64,000 nucleotides of DNA from an uncultured Flavobacteriia bacterium (GTDB lineage: Bacteria; Bacteroidota; Bacteroidia; Flavobacteriales_D; Crocinitomicaceae). Location of the stretch: positions 1-64,000 of the forward strand of contig CALJTX010000049.1 in assembly GCA_937975705.1 (NCBI GenBank), given 5' to 3'. The translations under genes were made by a program, and so were the position numbers. Positions within the stretch are counted from its first letter, which is position 1. Each line of letters begins with the position of its first letter. Of this stretch, positions 44,945 through 53,066 are shown piece after piece. A model generated the notes under the pieces. That model saw only the letters and a list, made by a program, of their open reading frames with translations, searched no databases and was not told where the DNA came from.

Positions 44945-45112
44945 ATGCTTCAAATTTTATTCGACCGAAAAGAACCCAGTAGCTATGAGGTCCGCGAACA
45001 TCAAAATTTTCAAGAAATTTTAGCGGCCTTCAACTACCAACAAAAAGTGAATAATCCCTGGCGCTACTGGTACTATCCAGTGCTTACGGTTTGCCTACTG
45101 CTGTTGGTTTAA
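44945..45112 (+). CDS. 55-residue tail-anchored protein coupled to the sigma factor
   Basis: Translation gives MLQILFDRKEPSSYEVREHQ at the start, then a polar amphipathic part (NFQEILAAFNYQQKVNN) and one C-terminal hydrophobic stretch (YWYYPVLTVCLLLLV, about 41-55) at the very end. It starts 2 bases after the sigma factor stop in good coding context. The position and layout (cytoplasmic N-terminus, single C-terminal anchor) match a minimal membrane-bound anti-sigma factor, but it lacks any recognised anti-sigma domain. Confidence 0.7.
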   Translation: MLQILFDRKEPSSYEVREHQNFQEILAAFNYQQKVNNPWRYWYYPVLTVCLLLLV

Positions 45113-45131
45113 GCGCTCAAACATGAAATAG

Positions 45132-45155
45132 TTTGTACATTTGTGTATGTACAAA
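45132..45155 (+). promoter_or_regulatory. pyrD promoter box inside a perfect palindrome over the start codon
   Basis: TTTGTACAT (45132-45140) and ATGTACAAA (45147-45155) are perfect inverted repeats around TTGTGT. The right arm starts with the pyrD ATG. The exact -7 box TACATTTG (45136-45143) lies within, ending 3 bases before the ATG. The element could be an operator for a dimeric repressor or, if any RNA begins upstream, a start-codon hairpin. Confidence 0.6.
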
Positions 45156-46190
45156 TTATTTCGTTTCGTTCTCTTTCAATTTGATGCAGAGAAAGTCCAT
45201 TATTTTGTGGTTGGTCTGCTGAACAAAATTCACCGTTTTGCACCAGCACGCGCCATTTTTCGCAAGCTATATGTTGTGGAGAGCCCTCAGCTAGCCACTT
45301 CATTTTTAGGTCTAGATTTTCCTAATCCTGTAGGCCTTGCTGCCGGATTCGATAAAAACGCACAAAATATCGATGCACTTGCCGATTGCGGTTTTGGTTT
45401 CATTGAAATTGGTACAGTCACTCCAAAAGCGCAGCCGGGCAATGATAAACCGCGTCTTTTTAGACTCAAAGCCGATCAAGCCATTCTCAACAGAATGGGA
45501 TTCAACAACGACGGCGTGGAAGCTGCCATAGCGCAGCTCAAAGCACGTCGAAACCACAAAATTATCATTGGCGGCAACATCGGTAAAAACAAATGGACGC
45601 CAAATGAATCCGCCGCAGCCGATTACCTATTATCTTTTGAAGCCTTATTTCCATATGTAGATTATTTTGTGGTCAATGTGTCATCACCCAACACGCCAAA
45701 CTTGCGTGCTTTACAAGAAAAAGAGCCACTTCAAGACCTCTTGCTTCGCCTACAAGCGTTGAACCAAACCAATACACAGCCCAAACCCATTTTGTTGAAA
45801 ATTGCACCAGATCTTACTGAAACACAAATCGATGAAATCATCGACATTGTATTTTACACCAAGATTGCTGGGCTTATTGTTGCCAATACAACCATTTCTC
45901 GCGACCAGCTCAAAACCCCTGCGCATGTAGTAGAAAAAATGGGCGCAGGTGGCATTTCTGGCAAGCCAGTCACCGCTCGTGCTACCGAACTCATTCATTA
46001 TATCCATCAGAAAGCAGAAGGAAAAATTCCGATGATTGCAGTTGGTGGTATCCACAGCGCAAAAGATGCTTTGGATAAGTTAGACGCGGGTGCAAGCTTG
46101 GTTCAATTGTATACGGGTTTTATTTACGAAGGTCCGGCGCTTGTTAAAGCCATCAATACAGCACTCTTACAACGCGCTTCGAAAAAATGA
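45147..46190 (+). CDS. pyrD: dihydroorotate dehydrogenase (quinone), class 2
   Basis: 347 residues from the ATG at 45147. The N-terminal amphipathic helix (MYKLFRFVLFQFDAEKVHYF) for quinone docking marks class 2. FMN and substrate motifs are NPVGLAAGFDKN, VNVSSPNTPNLRAL (catalytic Ser), KIAPDLTE, VANTTISRD and GGIHSAKDALDKLDAGASLV. It oxidises dihydroorotate to orotate at the inner membrane in pyrimidine synthesis. It overlaps the lyase gene by 4 bases. Confidence 0.96.
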   Translation: MYKLFRFVLFQFDAEKVHYFVVGLLNKIHRFAPARAIFRKLYVVESPQLATSFLGLDFPNPVGLAAGFDKNAQNIDALADCGFGFIEIGTVTPKAQPGNDKPRLFRLKADQAILNRMGFNNDGVEAAIAQLKARRNHKIIIGGNIGKNKWTPNESAAADYLLSFEALFPYVDYFVVNVSSPNTPNLRALQEKEPLQDLLLRLQALNQTNTQPKPILLKIAPDLTETQIDEIIDIVFYTKIAGLIVANTTISRDQLKTPAHVVEKMGAGGISGKPVTARATELIHYIHQKAEGKIPMIAVGGIHSAKDALDKLDAGASLVQLYTGFIYEGPALVKAINTALLQRASKK

Positions 46191-47050
46191 AAAAACCTGG
46201 GCTTTTACAAATAACAGAATGTCCGCGCGATGCCATGCAAGGCATCAAAGACTGGATACACACCGAACAAAAAGTGCGCTACCTCAATGCCTTGCTTCAA
46301 TGTGGCTTTGATGTGCTCGATTTTGGCAGTTTTGTGTCGCCCAAAGCCATTCCTCAAATGCAAGATAGCGCGGCGGTTTTAGACGAGCTCATTGCGTCTC
46401 CAACCAAATTACTAGCCATAATTGCCAATGCCCGTGGGGCCTCTAGCGCCGCTCAGCATGAGCGTATTTCTATTCTTGGATATCCATTTTCCATTTCAGA
46501 AACCTTTCAACTAAGAAACACCAATTCAACCCTAGATCAAGCCTTGTTTCAATTAGCCGAAATCGATGCCATTTGTCGTCAACAAAAGAAAGATCTACGC
46601 GTCTATCTTTCCATGGGTTTCGGAAATCCTTACGGCGATGCATGGTCTTCAGAAATTGTAACACAGTGGGTAGCGAAACTCCAAGATCGCTTTCAAATCG
46701 CTGAGTTTGCACTTTCAGACACCATTGGTTGCGCTACCCCACAAACCACGCAAGCGCTCTTTTCTGACTTGACTACCCAATTTCCAAAAACGCGTTTTGC
46801 TGCACATCTTCATGTGGTGAGAGGTCAAGAACAAGACCTCATACAAGCCGCATTAGCAGGTGGTTGTCAACATTTTGATACCGCTGTTGGTGGCTTTGGC
46901 GGTTGTCCTATGGCTAAAGATGAGCTAACAGGTAATTTAGCCACTGAAGCGCTGCTCAATTTTGCGCAAGACGCAGAAATAAATCACGCCATCGACAGTA
47001 CTTCATTTGAGGCTGCTCGTCAAATTTCAACTTCAATTTTTAACAAATGA
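46187..47050 (+). CDS. hydroxymethylglutaryl-CoA lyase-like protein
   Basis: 287 residues, HMGL-like TIM barrel that would split HMG-CoA into acetyl-CoA and acetoacetate in leucine breakdown. Motifs are ITECPRDAMQG (Arg/Asp of the usual GPRDGLQ), SMGFGNPYGD, LSDTIGCATP, the metal His pair in HLHVVRG and the catalytic Cys loop GGFGGCPMAKDELTGN (about 235-250). The loop is one residue longer than the usual GGCPYAxGASGN form, as in related Flavobacteriales proteins. It overlaps pyrD and the next gene by 4 bases each. Confidence 0.88.
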   Translation: MKKPGLLQITECPRDAMQGIKDWIHTEQKVRYLNALLQCGFDVLDFGSFVSPKAIPQMQDSAAVLDELIASPTKLLAIIANARGASSAAQHERISILGYPFSISETFQLRNTNSTLDQALFQLAEIDAICRQQKKDLRVYLSMGFGNPYGDAWSSEIVTQWVAKLQDRFQIAEFALSDTIGCATPQTTQALFSDLTTQFPKTRFAAHLHVVRGQEQDLIQAALAGGCQHFDTAVGGFGGCPMAKDELTGNLATEALLNFAQDAEINHAIDSTSFEAARQISTSIFNK

Positions 47051-47700
47051 GAAACAAAAAACTACTCTGGGTAATCGGAATTCTTTTTGCGCTATTGGTT
47101 GTCCTTTATTTTTATCTTACTACTGATTTCGAACAGGTTGAGCCATTGAAAAATAAGAAGGTAGAGAAAGCAGAAGGCGTTCAGATCAGTACCGACTTCA
47201 ATACAAATACATTTTCGAGTAAGGCAGAACCAAAAGTTTTGAAAGCATTGAAATTGTGCGACAGCACTATTCAATGGAGCGAAGATTTGAATCGGCCTTC
47301 TTGTACGCCCAATTATTTTCGGGTTTTCCCCCTTAAAAAAGGACTGGATATTGCACAAGGATGTATGGTGCTCTTGAAAGCAGGTGTCAATGGTTTTCCG
47401 GTGCGCCGTTTTGTAGTATATGAAAAGGAAGGTACTGAAATGGTACAGGCCAACGGATTCATTGGTTATCCGATTGAATTTAGGCCGCAAGCCAAAACCT
47501 ATGACGACGTCGTGATCCGTTTTTTTGAGCGCTATGAAGGTCAGAAGTATTTTTACAATTGTCTGTTTACCTGGAAGCAAAACCGCTATCAATATGTGCG
47601 TTGCGAACAAATCAATGATGCCAATATCAAGCCCGAAAAACAAACGCAGGTTTCAGCCGAAATTTTACAAATTCTCAATGAAAAACAGCTGGTATTTTAG
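47047..47700 (+). CDS. membrane-anchored protein of unknown function
   Basis: 217 residues with one N-terminal membrane helix (LLWVIGILFALLVVLYFYLT, uncleaved by appearance) and a periplasmic domain with five Cys residues (LCDS, PSCTPNYF, GCMVLL, YNCLFT, VRCEQ) that may form disulfides. I do not recognise a family. It overlaps the lyase gene by 4 bases and the next gene by 23. Confidence 0.75.
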   Translation: MRNKKLLWVIGILFALLVVLYFYLTTDFEQVEPLKNKKVEKAEGVQISTDFNTNTFSSKAEPKVLKALKLCDSTIQWSEDLNRPSCTPNYFRVFPLKKGLDIAQGCMVLLKAGVNGFPVRRFVVYEKEGTEMVQANGFIGYPIEFRPQAKTYDDVVIRFFERYEGQKYFYNCLFTWKQNRYQYVRCEQINDANIKPEKQTQVSAEILQILNEKQLVF

Positions 47701-48106
47701 TCTGCTCTTGCTCTTTTTGACTGCGTGTATCAACGGAGAGCAAACCTACCGTGCCGATTACACTCATTTTTTGAGCGGTGGCAATAGCAAGGTATGGATG
47801 CTAAAAGGAACGCAGCAAAACGAGTTGGCGCAATTACAGCGCAACGCCTGGGGCGAAATCTTATTTGTTTTTTATGTTACCGGTGAGGTGTTGGTGGGTT
47901 CGTTCGGTGACTTAGATAAAGGCGCCTATGACAAAGGACACTTTACTTATTTAGAAAAAAGCGAGCAACTTTCCATCCAAATTGGAAAAGAAAAATGGAC
48001 CTTTCAAGTGCAGGCTATCAAAGACGACGAAATTGTGCTCAAGACCAAAAAGGGGAATTCTTTAGCCGCTTATTTGCATTTGGTTCCACTGACCTTACCT
48101 CATTAA
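47678..48106 (+). CDS. small lipoprotein of unknown function
   Basis: 142 residues from the ATG at 47678, chosen because it starts a lipoprotein signal (MKNSWYFSLLLLFLTAC, Cys17); the longer frame overlaps the upstream gene. The body is beta-rich (NSKVWMLKG, LFVFYVTGEVLVGSFGD, LSIQIGKEKWTFQVQAI), like a small lipocalin-type or lipid-binding beta domain. No family recognised. It converges on the DUF2400 gene with stops overlapping by 4 bases. Confidence 0.75.
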   Translation: MKNSWYFSLLLLFLTACINGEQTYRADYTHFLSGGNSKVWMLKGTQQNELAQLQRNAWGEILFVFYVTGEVLVGSFGDLDKGAYDKGHFTYLEKSEQLSIQIGKEKWTFQVQAIKDDEIVLKTKKGNSLAAYLHLVPLTLPH

Positions 48107-48864
48107 AATCTTTCAAAAGCACCCAACCCAAATAGTGCAAAATCATATTTTGCGGGGTCTTCAGGGTCAAATTCAAGTAACCTAGCTTGGAGCTCTAAAT
48201 TCGTTTGCCAATCATTTTGTTTGCGCGTGATGAGCCCAAGTTTTCTAGCGATGTTTCCGGTATGCACATCAAGGGGCACATGTAGGGTGCTGAGTGGGAT
48301 ATGGTTCCAGATACCAAAATCAACTCCATTTTTAGAACTCCTGACCATCCAACGCAAGAACATCACAATGCGTTTTGCTGCAGAGCCTTTTGATGGATCC
48401 GCCACATGTTTGTGACTTCTGGGTTTTAAAAAAGGAACGAATTGCTTTCTAAAATGCAAAATGTAAGTATCAAGTCGGGTAGGATCGCCTTTGAATGCAT
48501 TTTGAAGTCCTCCATTTTGATAAAGCGCTTGTAATCCAAGCAGAAAGCCGTTGAGGTCTTCTTGGTTAAAAGTACGGTGAATAAACGGAGGACACCCACC
48601 GTCGTGGTATTGCAGCACATACTCATGTGGTGAAGGCCCAAGAATTGCGAGTAGTTTTTCACCGCTTTTGATGATGCTCTGTCTATTGCCCCAAGCGATA
48701 GTAGCTATTAAAAAAGCGACAATTTCGATGTCTTCTTTTTGCGTAAAGCGGTGAGCTAGCGCGATCGGATCAGTAGCAATAAAATGTGCTGCTTCGTATT
48801 GTTCGGCTTTGAAATCAAGAAATTCCTTCAGCTCTAAGCTCGAGCCTTTAAACGAATTGTCCAT
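48103..48864 (-). CDS. TIGR02757/DUF2400 family protein
   Basis: 253 residues. Family-typical segments are EIVAFLIATIAWGNRQSIIK, KRIVMFLRWMVRSSKNGVDF, HIPLSTLHVPLDVHTGNIAR and the C-terminal DPEDPAKYDFALFGLGAF. The fold is helical and resembles HhH-GPD DNA glycosylase proteins in its HVPLDVH-type element; activity is not established. It overlaps the ATPase gene by 17 bases. Confidence 0.9.
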   Translation of the reverse strand: MDNSFKGSSLELKEFLDFKAEQYEAAHFIATDPIALAHRFTQKEDIEIVAFLIATIAWGNRQSIIKSGEKLLAILGPSPHEYVLQYHDGGCPPFIHRTFNQEDLNGFLLGLQALYQNGGLQNAFKGDPTRLDTYILHFRKQFVPFLKPRSHKHVADPSKGSAAKRIVMFLRWMVRSSKNGVDFGIWNHIPLSTLHVPLDVHTGNIARKLGLITRKQNDWQTNLELQARLLEFDPEDPAKYDFALFGLGAFERF

Positions 48865-49498
48865 CTTGCATCGTTAAACAGCGATCGGCCATTTGGGCAA
48901 AACTAGTGTTGTGCGTCACGATGACAAAACTCTGTTTCATTTCTGCACGGAGCTCCAAGAATAAATGGTGCAGTGCGTTGGCGTTTTCGGTATCTAGATT
49001 GCCTGAAGGTTCATCGGCAAAGACCAAGGCTGGCTGATTGACCAGTGCGCGTGCTACAGCAATACGCTGTTGTTCTCCTCCGGATAGCGCCTCAGGTTTG
49101 TGCTGCGCGCGGTTAGATAGTCCAAAACGGTCTAAAAGGATTTGTGCTTTTTTTAAGGCATCGGTCTGATTGCAGCCGCCAATCATGGCGGGAAGTGCAA
49201 TGTTTTCTATTGCAGTAAATTCTGGGAGCAACTGATGAAACTGAAATACGAAACCCAATCTTTGATTTCTAAAGTGGGCAAGCGCCTTTTCATTGAGTGC
49301 AAAAGGATCTTTACCTTCGATGCGCAATTGCCCGTGGGAGGGGCTGTCTAGTGTGCCTAAGATTTGCAATAAGGTGGTTTTGCCGGCACCAGATGAGCCT
49401 ACAATAGAAATGATTTCAGACGGAGCAACCGCAAGATCAATTCCTTTGAGAATGGCTAGCGTGCCGTAGTTTTTTTCTATGCCTTTTGCCTCGAGCAT
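48848..49498 (-). CDS. ABC transporter ATP-binding protein, LolD/MacB type
   Basis: 216 residues. Walker A is GSSGAGKTTLL, the Q-loop FQFHQLLPEFTAIEN, the signature LSGGEQQRIAVARAL, Walker B LVFADEPSGNLD and the H-loop VIVTHN. The FxxHxLLPEFxAxEN form fits LolD, which drives lipoprotein release from the inner membrane, or MacB-like mechanotransmission ATPases. No permease gene is adjacent, so the partner is elsewhere. The ATG overlaps the ribBA stop by one base. Confidence 0.9.
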   Translation of the reverse strand: MLEAKGIEKNYGTLAILKGIDLAVAPSEIISIVGSSGAGKTTLLQILGTLDSPSHGQLRIEGKDPFALNEKALAHFRNQRLGFVFQFHQLLPEFTAIENIALPAMIGGCNQTDALKKAQILLDRFGLSNRAQHKPEALSGGEQQRIAVARALVNQPALVFADEPSGNLDTENANALHHLFLELRAEMKQSFVIVTHNTSFAQMADRCLTMQDGQFV

Positions 49499-50712
49499 TA
49501 GTGATCAAGTTTGATGGTGTGTCCTGCTTTATCGCGTTTGGTCTGTAAATAGCGTTCGTTGTGAATATTGCTCTCAATTTCAAGCGGAATATTTTCAATG
49601 ATTTCAAGGCCATAACCGATGAGGCCAGTGCGCTTTTTGGGGTTGTTTGACATCAGCTTCATTTTGCGGATGCCAATGGCGCGGAGCATTTGCGCACCGA
49701 TACCGTAATCGCGTTCGTCTGGTTTGAAACCTAGTTTTTCATTTGCTTCGTAAGTATCTAAACCTTCTTCTTGAAGTTTGTAGGCCTTGAGTTTGTTAAG
49801 TAAGCCAATGCCGCGTCCTTCTTGGTTCATGTAGACAATGGCGCCCTTGCCTTCTTTGTTGATGAGTTCCATGGCTTTGTGCAGCTGAGGGCCGCAATCG
49901 CAGCGGCAGCTACCAAAGATATCGCCAGTGAGGCAAGAAGAATGCACGCGCACCAAAACGGCCTCGTCTTCGGTCCAGGTGCCTTTGGTCAGTACTAAAT
50001 GGTCTTGGTCGTTGCTTTGGTCTTTAAAGGCGCGCAACTGAAAATCGCCGTAGGCTGTTGGCATCTCGACCTGAACTTGCTCCACAATCAAGGATTCATG
50101 TGCAATGCGGTATTTGATGAGGTCGGCGATACTGATGATCTTCAGATCGAATTTTTTCGCAATTTCAAGGAGTTGGGGTAGGCGCGCCATTGTGCCATCT
50201 TCATTGAGGATTTCAACGATGATACCGGCTTCTTCAAAGCCTGCTAAACGCGAAAGGTCTACGGCCGCTTCTGTGTGTCCGGCGCGGCGCAGAACGCCAC
50301 CGTTGCGCGCACGCAATGGAAAAATGTGGCCTGGCTTGCCGAGCTCTTCTGGGCTGATCTTCGGATCGATCATGGCCAAGATTGTTTTGGATCGGTCACT
50401 TGCTGAGATGCCAGTGGTGCAGCCATGCCCTACGAGATCCACGCTGATGGTAAAAGGTGTTTCGTAGGCAGCAGAATTGTTGCGCACCATGAGTTCCAAT
50501 CCGAGTTGGTCACAGCGTTCTTCGCTAATTGGTGCGCAGATGAGACCGCGCCCGTGAGTAGCCATAAAGTTGATCAGTTCAGGCGTTGCGTTGCGTGCAG
50601 CGGTGAGAAAGTCACCTTCGTTTTCGCGGTCTTCGTCATCGACAACAATGACAACTCTGCCTTGTTGAATTTCGTAAATCGCTTCTTCTATTGTGTGGAG
50701 TGTTTGAGACAT
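49498..50712 (-). CDS. ribBA: bifunctional DHBP synthase / GTP cyclohydrolase II
   Basis: 404 residues. The N-terminal 3,4-dihydroxy-2-butanone-4-phosphate synthase (1 to about 205) has VVVDDEDRENEGDFLTAA and GHTEAAVDLSRLAG. The C-terminal GTP cyclohydrolase II (about 206-404) has the zinc Cys set HSSCLTGDIFGSCRCDCGPQ and MNQEGRGIGLLNKLKAY. It supplies both riboflavin precursors. No FMN riboswitch is visible; the gene sits 12 bases after pepD. Confidence 0.97.
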   Translation of the reverse strand: MSQTLHTIEEAIYEIQQGRVVIVVDDEDRENEGDFLTAARNATPELINFMATHGRGLICAPISEERCDQLGLELMVRNNSAAYETPFTISVDLVGHGCTTGISASDRSKTILAMIDPKISPEELGKPGHIFPLRARNGGVLRRAGHTEAAVDLSRLAGFEEAGIIVEILNEDGTMARLPQLLEIAKKFDLKIISIADLIKYRIAHESLIVEQVQVEMPTAYGDFQLRAFKDQSNDQDHLVLTKGTWTEDEAVLVRVHSSCLTGDIFGSCRCDCGPQLHKAMELINKEGKGAIVYMNQEGRGIGLLNKLKAYKLQEEGLDTYEANEKLGFKPDERDYGIGAQMLRAIGIRKMKLMSNNPKKRTGLIGYGLEIIENIPLEIESNIHNERYLQTKRDKAGHTIKLDH

Positions 50713-50724
50713 ATGTTGTAATGC

Positions 50725-52173
50725 TTACGCTTTAGGTATTTGGGAGAGACTTGCAAGGAGGTAATTCCAGAATTTTTGTACCGACGAAATTTGTACGCAT
50801 TCGTCAGGGGAATGGGCTGCGCGGATATTCGGACCAAATGAGATCATGTCTACTCCGATGAGTTTCTCGCTCAACAAACCACATTCTAAGCCTGCATGGC
50901 ACGCTTTTACTTTTGGTTCTTCACCGTATAGTTCGGTGTAAAGTGCGCGCATTTTTCCGAGGATGGGAGATTGTGCATTCGGTTTCCAACCAGGGTAGTC
51001 GCCACTTTGCTCGACAGTTGCACCCATATTTTCAAAAGCACAGCGCAAGGCCATACTCACCTCTGCTTTGGTGCTCTCTACGGAGCTGCGTTGTAAAGAT
51101 TGTGTGGTAAAGGCTCCGTTGTCAATGATGACGCGCGCCAAAGACGAAGAGGCTTCTACCAAACCTTCAATATCAGGGCTCATGCGGTAAACACCGTTGT
51201 GAACGCTACACAACGTAGCTAGAATTTGTTTAAAAACGAATTCAGGGACCGCTTTCAATTCTGTTGAAACTTCTTTGGTAGTTAATTCAAAATGTGGTTC
51301 AATAAGATGATATTCTCCTTTGAGTAATTGTCCAAAAGCAGAGATTTCTTGTTGAACTTTCGCTATATTGTTTGTCGCAATGATAGCCTTCGCTTCGCGT
51401 GGGATGGCATTGCGCAAGCTACCGCCATCAAAATAAAGCAATTGAATGGCTTGTGTTTGCTTGAGTTCCCAAAGCAAGCGCGCCATCCATTTGTTGGCAT
51501 TGCCGCGTCCTTTGTCGATATCCATGCCGGAGTGTCCGCCGAGTAGGCCAGAAATATTGATTTCAAGCGCAGTAAAGCCACTCTGAACGGCTTCTTGGGT
51601 GTAAGTATAAGAAGTATTGGTGTCGATACCACCTGCACAACCCACAGAAAGTTCGTCGTCGTCTTCGGTGTCGAGGTTCAAGAGAATGGTTCCGCTCAAA
51701 AGCGTTGCATCCATTTCTTTGGCGCCGGTCATGCCGGTTTCTTCGTCGATGGTAAAGAAAGCTTCCAAAGCGGGGTGCGGGATGTCGGTACTGGCGAGCA
51801 GGGCCATAATTGCCGCAACCCCAATGCCGTTATCGGCTCCGAGTGTAGTTCCGTTTGCGCGGATCCAGTCTCCGTCTTGAATCATTTCAATACCTTGCTG
51901 ATCAAAATCAAATACGGTATTGGCATTTTTTTGATGCACCATATCGAGGTGACTCTGAAGAATGACTGTCTGGCGGTCTTCCATGCCAGCGCTTGCAGCT
52001 TTTTTGATGATGACGTTGCCAATGCGGTCAACGATGGTTTCTAAGCCAAGCGCTTCGCCAAAATTTTTCATGAAGGCAATGACGCGCTCTTCTTTTTTAG
52101 AAGGCCTTGGTACGGCATTGAGCGCTGCAAAATGTTGCCATAACGCTTTTGGTTCTATATTGCTGAAATCCAT
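50725..52173 (-). CDS. pepD: aminoacyl-histidine dipeptidase (PepD, M20C)
   Basis: 482 residues from the ATG at 52173, two bases after the menB stop; a TTG two codons earlier is less likely. Metal and catalytic motifs are LQSHLDMVHQ, TLGADNGIGVAAIMALL, FTIDEETGMTGA, LNLDTEDDDELSVGCAGG and the C-terminal SFGPNIRAAHSPDE. It hydrolyses Xaa-His and other dipeptides in the cytoplasm. Confidence 0.95.
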   Translation of the reverse strand: MDFSNIEPKALWQHFAALNAVPRPSKKEERVIAFMKNFGEALGLETIVDRIGNVIIKKAASAGMEDRQTVILQSHLDMVHQKNANTVFDFDQQGIEMIQDGDWIRANGTTLGADNGIGVAAIMALLASTDIPHPALEAFFTIDEETGMTGAKEMDATLLSGTILLNLDTEDDDELSVGCAGGIDTNTSYTYTQEAVQSGFTALEINISGLLGGHSGMDIDKGRGNANKWMARLLWELKQTQAIQLLYFDGGSLRNAIPREAKAIIATNNIAKVQQEISAFGQLLKGEYHLIEPHFELTTKEVSTELKAVPEFVFKQILATLCSVHNGVYRMSPDIEGLVEASSSLARVIIDNGAFTTQSLQRSSVESTKAEVSMALRCAFENMGATVEQSGDYPGWKPNAQSPILGKMRALYTELYGEEPKVKACHAGLECGLLSEKLIGVDMISFGPNIRAAHSPDECVQISSVQKFWNYLLASLSQIPKA

Positions 52174-52175
52174 GA

Positions 52176-52997
52176 TCAAGGAAATTTGGGGTATTGTTGA
52201 AAATTCGGATCGCGTTTTTCTAAGAACGCGTGTTTACCTTCTTGCGCTTCTTCGGTGAGGTAATAGAGTAGGGTGGCGTCGCCAGCGAGTTCCATTAGGC
52301 CATGTTGCCCATCGAGCTCGGCGTTCATGGCGCGCTTGATCATGCGAATCGCGAGCGGACTTCTCATCATGATGGTTTTGGACCACTCCACTACGGTGTC
52401 TTCTAATTGATCAAACGGAACAACCTTGTTGACCATGCCCATTTTTTCGGCTTCCTCTGCGGTATATTGGTTGCACAAGAACCAGATTTCGCGTGCTTTC
52501 TTTTGGCCTACGTGGCGTGCTAAATAAGAAGAGCCAAAGCCGCCGTCAAAACTACCTACCTTCGGACCTGTTTGGCCAAAGCGCGCATTTTCTGAGGCAA
52601 TGGTGAGGTCGCAAACAACGTGTAGTACGTGACCACCGCCAATGGCGTATCCATTGACCATTGCAATGACTGGCTTAGGCAGCGAGCGGATTGCTTTGTG
52701 CAAATCTAGCACGTTTAGGCGCGGCACACCATTTTCTGAAATGTAGCCACCAACACCTTTTACGTTTTGGTCTCCACCCGAACAAAATGCTTTGTCTCCG
52801 GTGCCTGTTAACACCACAACGTTGATGTCTGGGCGCTCGCGACAGATGTCCATTGCGTCGAGCATTTCGAAATTTGTTTCGGGTCTGAATGCGTTATATA
52901 CTTGCGGTCTGTTAATAGAGATTTTTGCAATCCCTTCAAAGAATTCAAACTTGATGTCTTGGTAGTTTTTAATGCTTTGCCAATTTCTTTGCGACAT
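52176..52997 (-). CDS. menB: 1,4-dihydroxy-2-naphthoyl-CoA synthase
   Basis: 273 residues, crotonase fold; closes the second ring in menaquinone synthesis. Signatures are INRPQVYNAFRPETNFEM, GDKAFCSGGDQNVKG (oxyanion hole), NGYAIGGGHVLHVVCDLTIA, TGPKVGSFDGGFGSSYLARH and YTAEEAEKMGMVNKVV. It supplies quinone for complex I. An exact TATCTTTG -7 box lies 20 bases upstream, so it leads the menB-pepD-ribBA-ATPase-DUF2400 operon. Confidence 0.97.
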   Translation of the reverse strand: MSQRNWQSIKNYQDIKFEFFEGIAKISINRPQVYNAFRPETNFEMLDAMDICRERPDINVVVLTGTGDKAFCSGGDQNVKGVGGYISENGVPRLNVLDLHKAIRSLPKPVIAMVNGYAIGGGHVLHVVCDLTIASENARFGQTGPKVGSFDGGFGSSYLARHVGQKKAREIWFLCNQYTAEEAEKMGMVNKVVPFDQLEDTVVEWSKTIMMRSPLAIRMIKRAMNAELDGQHGLMELAGDATLLYYLTEEAQEGKHAFLEKRDPNFQQYPKFP

Positions 52998-53017
52998 GAT
53001 GTAATTTTTGTTTGTTA

Positions 53018-53025
53018 CAAAGATA
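53018..53025 (-). promoter_or_regulatory. -7 box of the menB operon
   Basis: The minus strand reads TATCTTTG (exact TAnnTTTG), 20 bases before the menB ATG at 52997. Confidence 0.6.
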
Positions 53026-53066
53026 GAACATCCCGAAGGACCTAAAGGTTTATTTGGGCAGAATTT

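Noticed and set aside
49498..50724. FMN riboswitch before ribBA
   Set aside because: Only 12 bases separate ribBA from pepD; no room and no RFN element.
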